DNA of 64,000 nt. Origin: Colwellia psychrerythraea (GTDB lineage Bacteria > Pseudomonadota > Gammaproteobacteria > Enterobacterales > Alteromonadaceae). Within the stretch, counting starts at the first letter, position 1. Each line of letters opens with the position of its first letter. The translations under genes and the position numbers were made by a program. The stretch lies in contig NZ_JQEC01000054.1 in NCBI RefSeq assembly GCF_000764185.1, positions 1-64,000 of the forward strand, read 5' to 3'. The notes under the pieces are model-generated. The model ran no database searches, had not been told where the DNA came from, and was given only the letters and a program-made list of their open reading frames with translations. Of this stretch, positions 1 through 11,429 are shown piece after piece.

Positions 1-19
1 AATTTGTGTGAACACTCGT
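1..19 (-). other. 3' half of pre-16S rRNA processing stem
   Basis: In the minus-strand transcript this segment, just past the 16S 3' end, can pair with positions 1794-1812 in the 16S leader. I count 17 consecutive base pairs including one G-U. This is the long stem that brackets pre-16S rRNA and is cut by RNase III in gammaproteobacteria. The stem may continue beyond the window edge. Confidence 0.75.
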
Positions 20-56
20 GAATCCGAGGATTCCATTAAGTAATTTTACTTCAAGA

Positions 57-1599
<1,543 letters not shown>

Positions 1600-1793
1600 A
1601 AAATCGTTTGTGTAACCTCATCACAAGTGATGTGTTACTGCTCAATGAATCCTGTCGTGCTATCTACCTAAGTAAATAGCGCATTACATAGTCGCTACCT
1701 AACCGAAGTTAAGTAACTATATTTATTTGCATGAACATCATTCATTAAGCGTTTTTATTCTCCCGAAGGAAAACTATGTAAAACAACATTAAT

Positions 1794-1812
1794 GTGAGTG
1801 CTCACACAAATT
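1794..1812 (-). other. 5' half of pre-16S rRNA processing stem
   Basis: This is the leader partner of positions 1-19. It lies about 195 nt upstream of the mature 16S 5' end, as expected for the RNase III stem. The last two bases at the loop side do not pair. Confidence 0.75.
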
Positions 1813-1825
1813 GCATGATAACTAA

Positions 1826-1838
1826 TTGTTAAAGAATA
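1826..1838 (-). promoter_or_regulatory. rRNA leader boxA antitermination site
   Basis: The minus-strand reading TATTCTTTAACAA matches the boxA core (TGCTCTTTAACAA) at most positions, including the invariant CTTTAACA. It sits in the 16S leader, downstream of the promoter and upstream of the processing stem, where NusB/NusE load to form the antitermination complex. Confidence 0.7.
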
Positions 1839-1961
1839 ACTTCTAAATAATCGCTAAGATTAAGTTGAAGTAGATGAGAGTCGCATTCGCTCTTCACCTG
1901 AACTGAAAACTCTGTGGTTAATCAGTGTTGCTCGTTGCTGTTGCCCCGAAGCAGGAGGCGT

Positions 1962-1989
1962 ATAATACGCTTCCGAGTTTTGATGTCAA
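1962..1989 (-). promoter_or_regulatory. rRNA operon promoter (P1-like, sigma70)
   Basis: On the minus strand there is a perfect -35 TTGACA (1984-1989) and a -10 TATTAT (1962-1967) with a 16-bp spacer. These are followed by a GC-rich discriminator, as expected for a stringently controlled rRNA promoter. Upstream, 1990-2050 is very A/T rich with T and A tracts and resembles an UP element. The predicted start near 1955 gives a leader of about 355 nt. Confidence 0.8.
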
Positions 1990-2050
1990 CGTTTTTTTCT
2001 ATTTAAAGTAAAGTATTTTGAAACACTTTAAAACGAGACGTTAAGTTAAC

Positions 2051-2370
2051 TGGTTTAGCTTAAAAGCAAGTAGATAACTTATCAAAACGTCCAGTTGGTA
2101 AAGGTTTTTGCCTGACCCCCTTGGAACTGGAGCGCATTATAGAGATAGTTCATTTTGGATCAAGCTTTATTTTCACTTTTTTATTTATTTCCGCTTGTTC
2201 GCATACTTATTGTACATATAGCTTTCTTATTGGACTACATGACATGATCATCGATGATCCTTTATCCGTTCCTAGTGCAATATACACCTAAATTTATAAA
2301 GTAAACTTGCTTGTAATCATCATAAAAAGCATTAAATTTGCGTCATTATGTCCCTTAATTTCATTCTAAT
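2051..2370. other. Intergenic region between rrn promoter and purD terminator
   Basis: No coding frame or RNA gene is recognisable here. The stretch is A/T rich and may hold further upstream activating (Fis) sites for the rRNA promoter, but I cannot point to a specific one. Confidence 0.4.
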
Positions 2371-2373
2371 ATA

Positions 2374-2400
2374 AAAAAACCGACACTAAGGTCGGTTTTT
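2374..2400 (-). terminator. Rho-independent terminator after purD
   Basis: A hairpin with arms AAAACCGAC/GTCGGTTTT and a 6-nt loop is followed on the minus strand by a T run. It lies about 80 bp past the purD stop codon. The A/T tracts on both sides could also let it act in the other direction. Confidence 0.8.
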
Positions 2401-2480
2401 AAAGGTTAACTAAATGATCACAGGGTATAATTCGACAGATCACACTGGTGATCTATTACCTTACTTCGTATGACTGTTAA

Positions 2481-3776
2481 TTAACTATTTTCTTGTTCAC
2501 GCTCAATAGCACGATAAGCAATGTCAGTTCTAAACTCAACACCTGCCCAGCTAATTTGATGTAATAGCTCATACGCAGTTTGTTGAGCTTCAGTTACTGT
2601 ATTACCAAGAGCTGTAGCGCAAAGTACACGACCGCCGTTAGTAACCACCTCACCTTGCTCATTCAACTTAGTACCTGCATGGAATGTTTTGGCAGATACA
2701 TTGTTGTTGGTATCTAAACCTGAAATAACATCACCTTTAGGGTAGCTTGCTGGATAACTTTGCGCTGCAAGTACTACACCTACGGCTGCACGACTATCAA
2801 AGTCGATGGTAACTTTATCTAATTCGCCGCGTGTGGCAGCTAAACATAAGTCAACTAAATCGGATTTCAAGCGCATCATAATAGGTTGCGTTTCAGGATC
2901 ACCAAATCGACAGTTATATTCAATGACGTTTGGCGTACCATCGCTTGCTATCATTAAACCAGCGTATAAGAAACCACTGTAAGGTGCATCCTCTGCTGCC
3001 ATACCCTCAACCGTTGGCATGATTACTTCACTCATAATGCGATCATGAATTTCAGCTGTAACCACTGCTGCAGGAGAATATGCACCCATGCCACCAGTGT
3101 TTGGACCTAAATCTCCATTTAATGCACGTTTATGATCCTGGCTTGTTGCCATTGGCAAAACATTTTTACCGTCAACCATTACAATAAAGCTAGCTTCTTC
3201 ACCTTCAAGAAACTCTTCAATCACTACGCGATGTCCAGCGTCACCAAAAGCATTACCCGCTAACATATCTGTAATAGCGTCTTCAGCTTCTTTTAATGTA
3301 AGTGCAACAATAACGCCCTTTCCTGCTGCTAAGCCGTCTGCTTTAACAACAATTGGGGCACCTTGCTGACGAACATACGCAAGCGCAGGTTCAACTTCGG
3401 TGAATTTTTCATAGCTACCTGAAGGAATTTTATTACGTGCTAAGAAATCTTTAGTAAATGACTTCGAACCTTCAAGTTGAGCAGCTTTGGCACTTGGACC
3501 AAAAATAGCTAAACCTTGGGCTTGAAAAGCATCAACAACTCCATCAACAAGGGGTTGTTCAGGACCAACAATAGTTAGGGCAACGTCTTCTCTTTGAGCA
3601 AAAGCAACTAAGGCAGCATTATCAGTAATATCGATAGCAACATTTTCTAATTTTGCTTCGGTTGCAGTACCCGCATTACCTGGTGCAACAAACACTTTAG
3701 TAACCTGACTTGATTGAGCCGCTTTCCATGCTAGTGCATGTTCACGACCGCCGCCGCCAATAACTAAGATTTTCAT
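2481..3776 (-). CDS. purD: Phosphoribosylamine-glycine ligase (GARS)
   Basis: Cytosolic enzyme of de novo purine synthesis that joins 5-phosphoribosylamine and glycine with ATP to give GAR. The 431-residue length is normal. The N-terminus carries the dinucleotide-like loop GGGGREHAL. An ATP-grasp region follows, with KADGLAAGKGV near residue 150, the signature RFGDPETQ near 290, and the usual C-terminal domain. It lies downstream of purH in the same orientation. An unrelated methyltransferase gene separates the two, whereas purH and purD are usually adjacent. It ends in the hairpin terminator at 2374-2400. Confidence 0.97.
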   Translation of the reverse strand: MKILVIGGGGREHALAWKAAQSSQVTKVFVAPGNAGTATEAKLENVAIDITDNAALVAFAQREDVALTIVGPEQPLVDGVVDAFQAQGLAIFGPSAKAAQLEGSKSFTKDFLARNKIPSGSYEKFTEVEPALAYVRQQGAPIVVKADGLAAGKGVIVALTLKEAEDAITDMLAGNAFGDAGHRVVIEEFLEGEEASFIVMVDGKNVLPMATSQDHKRALNGDLGPNTGGMGAYSPAAVVTAEIHDRIMSEVIMPTVEGMAAEDAPYSGFLYAGLMIASDGTPNVIEYNCRFGDPETQPIMMRLKSDLVDLCLAATRGELDKVTIDFDSRAAVGVVLAAQSYPASYPKGDVISGLDTNNNVSAKTFHAGTKLNEQGEVVTNGGRVLCATALGNTVTEAQQTAYELLHQISWAGVEFRTDIAYRAIEREQENS

Positions 3777-3816
3777 AAAATTTTCCTGTTTATTTTCTTA
3801 TACGTTAAACCAGAAC

Positions 3817-4665
3817 TTATTTGGCTGGTTTAACAAATTTTAATGTCATGCGATCGCTTTCGCCAATCGCTAAATATTTTGCTCTGTCTTTATCTTCAAG
3901 TGCTAAACGTGGTGGTAATGTCCACACACCTTTTGGATGAACTGCTAAATCTTTACTATTAGCATTAACTTCACTTGAACCAGCAAACCTAAAACCAGCC
4001 GCTTTAGCTTGTTTAATAGTTGATACTTCAGATACATAACCGCGAGCTTTATCGGCATCAACACCTACTGGTAATCTATGTTCAACTACACCTAATACGC
4101 CACCTGGCTTCAATGCATTGTAAGCATCTTTAAATACTTGCTTAACACCATCATCTTTCCAGTTATGCAGATTTCTAAACGTTAAGATTAAATCCGCAGT
4201 ACCTTGTGGTGCCAATTCACTTTCTTGACGTGGAGTAAAGTCTGTTAATACAACTTCACTAAAAACAACATCTGACGCAAGTTTCTTCACTAATTTTTTA
4301 CGTGAATTACTATAATAGTTATCTTCACCCGTATCAGGGTAATGAGCACCATAAAGTTTACCAGTACCTTTTAAGGCTGGTGCAAGTATTTCAGTGTACC
4401 AACCACCACCGGGAGTAATTTCCACTACGGTCATACTCGGGGTAAAACCAAAAAAGTTTAACGTTTCGATGGGATGACGATATTGATCACGTGATTTATT
4501 TTTAGCGGTACGATGATCGCCAGAAACAGCATTTTCAAGCGCTTTTGATGAAGCTGTATTTTCATGAGCATGTGTATCATGTGCAGTAGCTGATAAGCTT
4601 AATGCTCCACAACTTAATGTTACTGCAATAGCAATTGATTTAAGCGCGTTTGTTTTAATTGTCAT
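3817..4665 (-). CDS. Periplasmic class I SAM-dependent methyltransferase (COG4798-like)
   Basis: Predicted methyltransferase exported to the periplasm; substrate unknown. I start it at the ATG at 4665 because an AAGGA ribosome site precedes it and it begins a clean signal peptide (MTIKTNALKS..., cleavage after SATA). A frame open further upstream adds 19 residues that look unlike a signal. The mature part begins with a His-rich stretch. The fold is a Rossmann methyltransferase: the motif I region reads VVEITPGGGWYTEIL, and later TADLILTFRNLHNW and a LKPGGVLGVVEHR strand follow. This resembles the COG4798 family of predicted methyltransferases. It sits between purH and purD but shows no sign of a purine role. 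Confidence 0.75.
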   Translation of the reverse strand: MTIKTNALKSIAIAVTLSCGALSLSATAHDTHAHENTASSKALENAVSGDHRTAKNKSRDQYRHPIETLNFFGFTPSMTVVEITPGGGWYTEILAPALKGTGKLYGAHYPDTGEDNYYSNSRKKLVKKLASDVVFSEVVLTDFTPRQESELAPQGTADLILTFRNLHNWKDDGVKQVFKDAYNALKPGGVLGVVEHRLPVGVDADKARGYVSEVSTIKQAKAAGFRFAGSSEVNANSKDLAVHPKGVWTLPPRLALEDKDRAKYLAIGESDRMTLKFVKPAK

Positions 4666-5075
4666 AACTATGGTCCTTGTAAGTATTATTAGTATTAATG
4701 CCACTATATCTGATATAGCCACCCTACTTCGCGATACTTTTTGAAGTGCGACGGGTATAAAACGATTAGGGTATTAATTTACGGCAATATTTATAACAGA
4801 TTTGAAACAAACAAGCAGCGTTGATTATTGCTGTTATGTAACATAATAAATCAACACTGCTTATATAATGGCTCTAATTCGGTGAAGTATTACTCCTTGA
4901 ATAAGCAATACGCATAAACCCACCTAGCTTTTAACAATTTTTATCTAGAGTACACCTAATTAATGAAGTTCCTTTAAGCTGCTCTGTTCAATTTCAAGAA
5001 AAAAGCACGGAGCTGACGAATGTCAGTGAGTACTTTTAACGCCTAAATTGGACTTAGCAGCGACAAGGAGCAATA
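4666..5075. other. Intergenic region upstream of the periplasmic methyltransferase
   Basis: About 400 bp between purH and the methyltransferase gene. It must hold the methyltransferase promoter on the minus strand and the purH 3' end. I see no convincing gene, RNA or terminator. Confidence 0.35.
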
Positions 5076-6677
5076 TTAATGGCGGAAGTGACGCATACCA
5101 GTAAACACCATCGCGATGTTATGTTCGTCTGCTGCGGCAATAACTTCATTATCACGCATAGAGCCACCTGGCTGAATCACAGCAGTAATACCTGCTTCAG
5201 CAGCAGCGTCTAAACCATCACGGAATGGGAAGAATGCATCAGAGGCCATTACTGAACCTTTAACTTCTAAGTTTTCGTCTGCGGCTTTAATACCAGCAAC
5301 TTTCGCTGAGTATACACGGCTCATTTGGCCAGCGCCGACACCGATAGTAGCGCTATTTTTAACGTATACAATCGCGTTAGATTTAACAAACTTTGCTACT
5401 TTCCAACAAAATTGTAAATCACGCATCTCGTCATCAGTAGGTTTACGTTTAGTTACTACCGTTAGGTCAACACTTGTCACGCTACCATGGTCAGTATCTT
5501 GTACTAATAAACCGCCATTAACGCGTTTAAAATCAAAACCAGTGGTTTTGCTGTCCCACTGACCACATTCTAATAAACGTAGGTTAGGTTTAGCAGCAAC
5601 AATTTGTGCAGCAGCATCAGAAATGCTAGGTGCAATAATAACTTCCACGAATTGACGAGAAACAATTGCTTCAGCAGTATCAGCATCTAATTCACGGTTA
5701 AACGCGATAATGCCACCAAACGCTGAAGTAGGGTCAGTTTTATAAGCGCCTTCATAAGCCGCTAAAATATTATCGCCAATAGCAACACCACAAGGGTTAG
5801 CATGTTTAACGATTACACAAGCTGGTTCATCAAATTCTTTAACACATTCTAATGCTGCATCAGTATCAGCAATGTTGTTATAAGATAATGCTTTGCCTTG
5901 TAATTGAGTCGCAGTAGAAACTGACGCTTCTTCAGGGTTCGCTTCTTTATAGAAAGCAGCCTCTTGATGCGAGTTTTCACCGTAACGTAAATCTTGAGTT
6001 TTAATAAACTGGCTGTTAAACGTACGTGGGAATTTAACTTTATTATCTAATGATGCTGCTGAATCAACTTCGCCGTACGCTGGTAACATTTTACCAAAGT
6101 AGTTAGCAATCATACCGTCGTAACTAGCTGTGTGCTCATAGGCAGCAATCGCTAAATCAAAACGTGTTTTGTAAGTTAGTGAATCATTGTTGTTATCTAA
6201 TTCAGTTAATACACGATCATAATCGTTAGCATTAACAACAATAGTCACGTCTTTATGGTTCTTAGCTGCAGCGCGAACCATAGTTGGTCCACCAATATCG
6301 ATATTTTCGATAGCATTTTCTAAAGAACAGTTTTCATCGCTTACTGCATTAGCAAATGGGTACAAGTTAACCACTACCATATCAATTGCGCTGATATTGT
6401 TTTCGGCCATTACAGTTTCATCAATACCACGACGCGCTAAAATGCCGCCATGTACTTTAGGGTGTAATGTTTTAACGCGACCATCCATAATTTCTGGGTG
6501 ACCGGTATAGTCAGATACTTCAGTAACTTTAATACCGTTTTCAGCTAATAATTTTGCAGTTCCGCCAGTAGAAAGAAGATCAACACCTTTCTCACTTAAG
6601 CGACGAGCAAATTCAACAATACCTGATTTATCTGAAACACTTAAAAGTGCGCGTTTAATTGGACGTGGAGTATCCAT
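5076..6677 (-). CDS. purH: Bifunctional AICAR formyltransferase / IMP cyclohydrolase
   Basis: Catalyses the last two steps of IMP synthesis: formyl transfer to AICAR and ring closure. The 533-residue length is typical. The N-terminal cyclohydrolase (MGS-like) domain begins [15 protein letters not shown] and includes TGGTAKLL and the segment [19 protein letters not shown]. The C-terminal transformylase domain includes KHANPCGVA near 290, [11 protein letters not shown], and a C-terminus ending GMRHFRH. It is transcribed away from fis, with a 148-bp gap in which the fis terminator lies, so it probably has its own promoter. Confidence 0.98.
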   Translation of the reverse strand: MDTPRPIKRALLSVSDKSGIVEFARRLSEKGVDLLSTGGTAKLLAENGIKVTEVSDYTGHPEIMDGRVKTLHPKVHGGILARRGIDETVMAENNISAIDMVVVNLYPFANAVSDENCSLENAIENIDIGGPTMVRAAAKNHKDVTIVVNANDYDRVLTELDNNNDSLTYKTRFDLAIAAYEHTASYDGMIANYFGKMLPAYGEVDSAASLDNKVKFPRTFNSQFIKTQDLRYGENSHQEAAFYKEANPEEASVSTATQLQGKALSYNNIADTDAALECVKEFDEPACVIVKHANPCGVAIGDNILAAYEGAYKTDPTSAFGGIIAFNRELDADTAEAIVSRQFVEVIIAPSISDAAAQIVAAKPNLRLLECGQWDSKTTGFDFKRVNGGLLVQDTDHGSVTSVDLTVVTKRKPTDDEMRDLQFCWKVAKFVKSNAIVYVKNSATIGVGAGQMSRVYSAKVAGIKAADENLEVKGSVMASDAFFPFRDGLDAAAEAGITAVIQPGGSMRDNEVIAAADEHNIAMVFTGMRHFRH

Positions 6678-6786
6678 CTGTATATTTACCTTTGTAGTTG
6701 TAACTTACTGCTAACTTAGTGCCGACTCGCCGCTAACTTGCAAAGTTACCTAATTATTTAAAGAGATTTAAAGTGCTTTAAAACAT

Positions 6787-6809
6787 AAAAAGCACCCGAG
6801 GGTGCTTTT
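6787..6809 (-). terminator. Rho-independent terminator after fis
   Basis: A compact hairpin AAAAGCACCC-GA-GGGTGCTTTT lies 16 bp past the fis stop codon. A/T-rich flanks on both sides make it a probable bidirectional terminator. Confidence 0.85.
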
Positions 6810-6825
6810 CATTTAAAATTCGATA

Positions 6826-7113
6826 TTAGTTCATACCGTATTTTTTAAGTTTCTTACGTAACGTACCGCGGTTGATGCCTAGTAAGTTAGCAGCGCGTGT
6901 TTGATTACCGCGAGTGTACATCATAACTTCTTCTAACATTGGCGCTTCAATTTCGCTCAATACAAGGTCATACATATCATCAACATCGTTACCATTTAAT
7001 TGTGATAAGTAGTTGCTAATTGCGATTTTAGCTTGGCTACGTAATGGAGACGTTTTAGTTTGTGTTTGAATATCGCCAGTGATAAATGGAGAAGAAATAT
7101 TTTGTTCGAACAT
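6826..7113 (-). CDS. fis: DNA-binding protein Fis
   Basis: Nucleoid-associated factor that bends DNA, activates rRNA promoters and assists recombinases. The 95-residue protein is slightly shorter than the 98 of E. coli. The C-terminal helix-turn-helix is unmistakable: [20 protein letters not shown], then LKKYGMN at the end. The dimer-forming segment PLLEEVM-like ([10 protein letters not shown]) precedes it. It is downstream of dusB with a 62-bp gap, the standard dusB-fis operon of gammaproteobacteria, and ends in a strong terminator. Confidence 0.98.
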   Translation of the reverse strand: MFEQNISSPFITGDIQTQTKTSPLRSQAKIAISNYLSQLNGNDVDDMYDLVLSEIEAPMLEEVMMYTRGNQTRAANLLGINRGTLRKKLKKYGMN

Positions 7114-7175
7114 ATGATATAACTCTTTCTTTTGTTAATAAAAATAAAATAAAACTACGATAACTTGTACTATTC

Positions 7176-8192
7176 CTATAAGGAAGCAGTGACAAAATCA
7201 TCAAAAAATTTGTCTAACGTCGCCAATTGTTCATCGGTTGACGTTAAACCATTAAAAATAGCTCTAAACGCTTTGCCTTGGTCAATAGTGAACGCTACGC
7301 TGAAACCATCACTGGTCTCAACTAGATTATGTATATACCAAGACACATGTTTTCGGGCGATCATCACACCTTTGAAATCGCCGTAAAACTGATGTAACGC
7401 CATAACGTGGGCCACTACTATTGAACGTACTTCGTCCAATGCTGGTGCAGCCATTTTATTGCCCGTTGCCAAGAAATGATTAATTTCTCGAAAAATCCAC
7501 GGACGACCCTGTGCACCACGGCCAATCATTATGGCATCTGCCCCCGTATGGCTTAACACCTGTAGTGCCTTTTCTGGTGACGTAATATCACCATTTGCCA
7601 CTACAGGAATTGAAATAGCCGCTTTAATTGCTTTAATAGTGTCGTACTCCGCATAACCTTTATAAAAGTCATTACGGGTACGGCCATGCACTGCGAGTGA
7701 TGCTATACCACTATTTTCGGCAATTTTAGCTATTTCAATACCATTACGAGTATCTTCGCACCATCCTGTACGAATTTTTAGCGTAACCGGAATATCTACC
7801 GATTTTACCACCGCCTGAACAATGCGCTCAACCAGTGCTGGTTCTTTTAATAAAGCAGAACCCGCCAATTTTTTGTTTACCTTTTTTGCCGGGCAACCCA
7901 TATTAATATCAATAATTTGTGCACCGTTATCAGCATTCACTTTGGCAGCAAAGGCTAATTCATCAGGACAACTTCCGGCAATTTGTACACTGCGGATTCC
8001 TGCGGCATCACTATGCAACATTCTCAATTTAGACTTTTCGGTATGCCATACTTTCGGATTTGACGAAAGCATTTCGGATACCGCTAACCCTGCACCCAAT
8101 TGACAACATAATTGCCGAAAAGGTTGATCCGTAATTCCAGCCATAGGGGCGAGTATTACCTTGGATTTAAGTTGATATGTGCCTATTTTCAT
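7176..8192 (-). CDS. dusB: tRNA-dihydrouridine synthase B
   Basis: Flavoenzyme that reduces uridine to dihydrouridine in tRNA (position 17 in E. coli DusB). A TIM-barrel FMN domain opens with [16 protein letters not shown]. The catalytic cysteine lies in [10 protein letters not shown], followed by [15 protein letters not shown] and [12 protein letters not shown] use the ATG at 8192 because the protein then begins MKIGTYQL like other DusB proteins. A TTG nine codons upstream is also open, but neither start has a strong ribosome site. First gene of the dusB-fis operon. Confidence 0.95.
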   Translation of the reverse strand: MKIGTYQLKSKVILAPMAGITDQPFRQLCCQLGAGLAVSEMLSSNPKVWHTEKSKLRMLHSDAAGIRSVQIAGSCPDELAFAAKVNADNGAQIIDINMGCPAKKVNKKLAGSALLKEPALVERIVQAVVKSVDIPVTLKIRTGWCEDTRNGIEIAKIAENSGIASLAVHGRTRNDFYKGYAEYDTIKAIKAAISIPVVANGDITSPEKALQVLSHTGADAIMIGRGAQGRPWIFREINHFLATGNKMAAPALDEVRSIVVAHVMALHQFYGDFKGVMIARKHVSWYIHNLVETSDGFSVAFTIDQGKAFRAIFNGLTSTDEQLATLDKFFDDFVTASL

Positions 8193-8494
8193 ACTGCTGT
8201 TTTTTTGAGCTACCTTCAAAAGGGCGCTAAGTTTACACGTCTTTTTTTCAATTTAAAAGCATAGAATTTGAACAATATTTGTTTTTTTTCACCTTTTTGA
8301 TATTGACATTTATTAAAGCATTAATGTGAGCGCAATTTGTACAATTGACTAACAAATTAGTTGACAATGGCAACAAAAAAAGACAAAGCCAAATACAGCC
8401 AAAACTTAGCTCGAATAACGCCTGCAAGTGTGGCAGAGTAAAATAACAACACTTCGCTAAACTAATAGCTAAATCAATAATAACTATAAATATA
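8193..8494. other. Divergent promoter region between dusB and the accessory block
   Basis: About 300 bp of A/T-rich DNA separates the conserved dusB operon (minus) from the accessory block (plus). It should hold promoters in both directions. A minus-strand open frame here runs into the protease gene and looks like chance. This is the left boundary of the accessory region. Confidence 0.4.
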
Positions 8495-9820
8495 ATGACA
8501 AAATCCAAAACGACTATTCTAAGAATCCCAACAACCAATGTATTTGGAAGAGGTGACTACAGTGCCACTTTGCACCTTGGTAGTGAAAAATCGCCGGTAA
8601 ACCTGTTACTCGATACAGGTAGCAGTACCCTAGTGGTAAAAAATTCAGCTTACCAAGCAAACCTTGATAAAAAATTAACAGCTAGCAGCGCAGTTCAAGA
8701 AGTTAATTACGGTGTTGGCGGCTGGAATGGCCCTGTTGTTTATACCAGTATCAATATTCATGAACATTGCCATGAGTCAGAACACCCACAAAGTATCGCA
8801 GAAAATCCAAGCATGGACTTATCAAATGCCCCCGTTGCCGTGGTGCATTCAGCAAAACAGAGTAAAACCTTTGGTGATGCCGATGGTATTTTAGGTTTGG
8901 CTTATCACCACCTAAATAAAAGCTTTGATTTTAGCGTCTACTTTGCCGAGCATAACATTACGCCTGCACTCAGTTATCCTTGGCCTTTTAGTGACGAGAT
9001 AAGTGAAGACCTAGCCAGTTTTAAAAAATTGATGTGGAAATACCCCGAACATGATGTAACGCCCTACTTCACCTTATTAGAACAGCAACAACTGAGCGCA
9101 AATAAGTTTGCTTTTTATAGTAAACGCTCAGCAATACATATTAATGCCGATAATACTGAAAAAACATCTGCTGATGAGTTAGCCAAAGACAAACTCAATC
9201 AGGGTTTACTCATTTTAGGTGGCGGTGAAGAACAAAGTGATTTGTATCAAGGAGAGTTTCAAAATCTCAAAGTTGAACACGATGTTTATTACAATGTAGA
9301 ACTTAAGTCTGTGCAAGTGGGTATTAGTAAACCTATAACAGCAGCACCACTGGAACCAAAAAAACTAAAAACATACTTCACTAACGCCATTATTGATACC
9401 GGTGCCGGCGGCATAGTACTTACTGCTGATATTTACCAACAAGTGATTAGCGACCTTATTACTTATAACGCCAACTTTGCCGAGTGTTTAGCTCCTTTTA
9501 AAGAAATTAGTGCACAGCTAACTGGCATTGATGCCAGCGAATTAAAACTGTCTGAGTGGCCCAGCATTTATTTCAATTTTGTTAGCGAGCCAGCAACGAC
9601 TACAAAAGCTGAGAAAATAGTGCAACTAGCTTGTACACCTGAAACTTACTGGCAAATTAACACGCCCAATTATGGTAAAGCCTGCTTTCGCTTATTAAGT
9701 CAATTACCGCAATGGCCCAACCAAAGCATTATAGGCTTGCCGCTGTTGAATAATTATTACGTGGTGTTTGATCGAACTAAAGATAAAACAGGTGTGGTGA
9801 AGTTTGCAAAGCAGCAGTAG
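8495..9820 (+). CDS. Pepsin-type (family A1) aspartic protease, shewasin-like
   Basis: A bacterial pepsin homologue of 441 residues. Both catalytic motifs of a two-lobed pepsin are present: LLLDTGSSTLVV with Asp40 and AIIDTGAGGIVL with Asp301. A flap-like Tyr lies in NYGVGGW, and the C-terminus has SIIGLPLLNNYYVVFDR, which matches the pepsin ILGDVFLRNYYVVFD pattern. There is no signal peptide and no pro-segment before the first lobe, as in the known Shewanella proteins called shewasins, so it is probably cytoplasmic and not autoactivated. It is followed after 44 bp by GNAT1 of the peptide cassettes. A role in cutting those precursors is inference only. Confidence 0.88.
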   Translation: MTKSKTTILRIPTTNVFGRGDYSATLHLGSEKSPVNLLLDTGSSTLVVKNSAYQANLDKKLTASSAVQEVNYGVGGWNGPVVYTSINIHEHCHESEHPQSIAENPSMDLSNAPVAVVHSAKQSKTFGDADGILGLAYHHLNKSFDFSVYFAEHNITPALSYPWPFSDEISEDLASFKKLMWKYPEHDVTPYFTLLEQQQLSANKFAFYSKRSAIHINADNTEKTSADELAKDKLNQGLLILGGGEEQSDLYQGEFQNLKVEHDVYYNVELKSVQVGISKPITAAPLEPKKLKTYFTNAIIDTGAGGIVLTADIYQQVISDLITYNANFAECLAPFKEISAQLTGIDASELKLSEWPSIYFNFVSEPATTTKAEKIVQLACTPETYWQINTPNYGKACFRLLSQLPQWPNQSIIGLPLLNNYYVVFDRTKDKTGVVKFAKQQ

Positions 9821-9864
9821 CTACATTTTATTTATCGATCAATACAAAAGGAAGTAAACAATAA

Positions 9865-10446
9865 ATGCAAACACTTGCAACAGAACGGTTGATAATTAGG
9901 CCATTAACCAAACAAGATAAAGCACTCTATATAACACTTTATACTGACGCTAAAGTAATGCGAAATATTTGCCCGCCCCTAAACAAACACGCAGCAGAGC
10001 AACTATTTGAGTCCAGCTTAAAACAACTAGACCGATTTAATAATAAACGTTTAAGTTGGGTACTTATTGAAAAGGCTAGTCAGCAAGCCATCGGCATTCA
10101 AGGTATCACGTGGGATCAAGGTGATTCAGAGACAATAAGCATCGGTATTATGCTTACTCGTTCTGCCAACGGTAAGTTGATTCCAGAAGAAGCTATGGGC
10201 GCCTTGATAGAATATAGCTTTAAGCATTTAAAAATAAATAAAATAAATGCCGAATACCAAAAAATAAACCTAGCCACAGCACGTTTTGTGAAGAAGTTAG
10301 GCTTTATTGCTGGGGCTGTGAGAGAGGAAGATGAAAACCAAGATTGTCATATGCAAGTGCAACATATAAAACAAAACTATATTACAGAAATAATAACTGA
10401 AATAGCTAAAGAAGAAAAATCACTTGTGGCTGTAAGTGTTGATTAG
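9865..10446 (+). CDS. GNAT N-acetyltransferase, cassette 1 (RimJ/RimL-like)
   Basis: Acetyl-CoA-dependent acetyltransferase of 193 residues. It opens with TERLIIRPL, the typical RimJ/RimL-type first strand. The cofactor-loop region RSANGKLIPEEAMGALIEY is followed by INAEYQKINLATARFVKKLGF. It has two close paralogues at 12044 and 15157; all three share the GKL-PEEA block and NLAT-R--KK-GF. AAGGAAG ahead of the ATG supports the start. It precedes the borosin-type methyltransferase. The substrate may be the peptide (inference from position), its N-terminus or a lysine side chain. Confidence 0.85.
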   Translation: MQTLATERLIIRPLTKQDKALYITLYTDAKVMRNICPPLNKHAAEQLFESSLKQLDRFNNKRLSWVLIEKASQQAIGIQGITWDQGDSETISIGIMLTRSANGKLIPEEAMGALIEYSFKHLKINKINAEYQKINLATARFVKKLGFIAGAVREEDENQDCHMQVQHIKQNYITEIITEIAKEEKSLVAVSVD

Positions 10447-10520
10447 ACTATTGACAAATCATTGATTTTTAGTAACTTAGCTGCATTGTAATAGCTTTAC
10501 TTATTTAAAATGGAAGATAT

Positions 10521-11420
<900 letters not shown>

Positions 11421-11429
11421 GGAAGACCT

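Noticed and set aside
1..56. Possible spacer tRNA downstream of 16S
   Set aside because: No tRNA fold or end can be seen in the short stretch; only the processing stem is supported.
8248..8538. 96-codon minus-strand frame between dusB and the pepsin gene
   Set aside because: It overlaps the start of the protease gene antisense and looks like A/T-rich chance coding with no homology.
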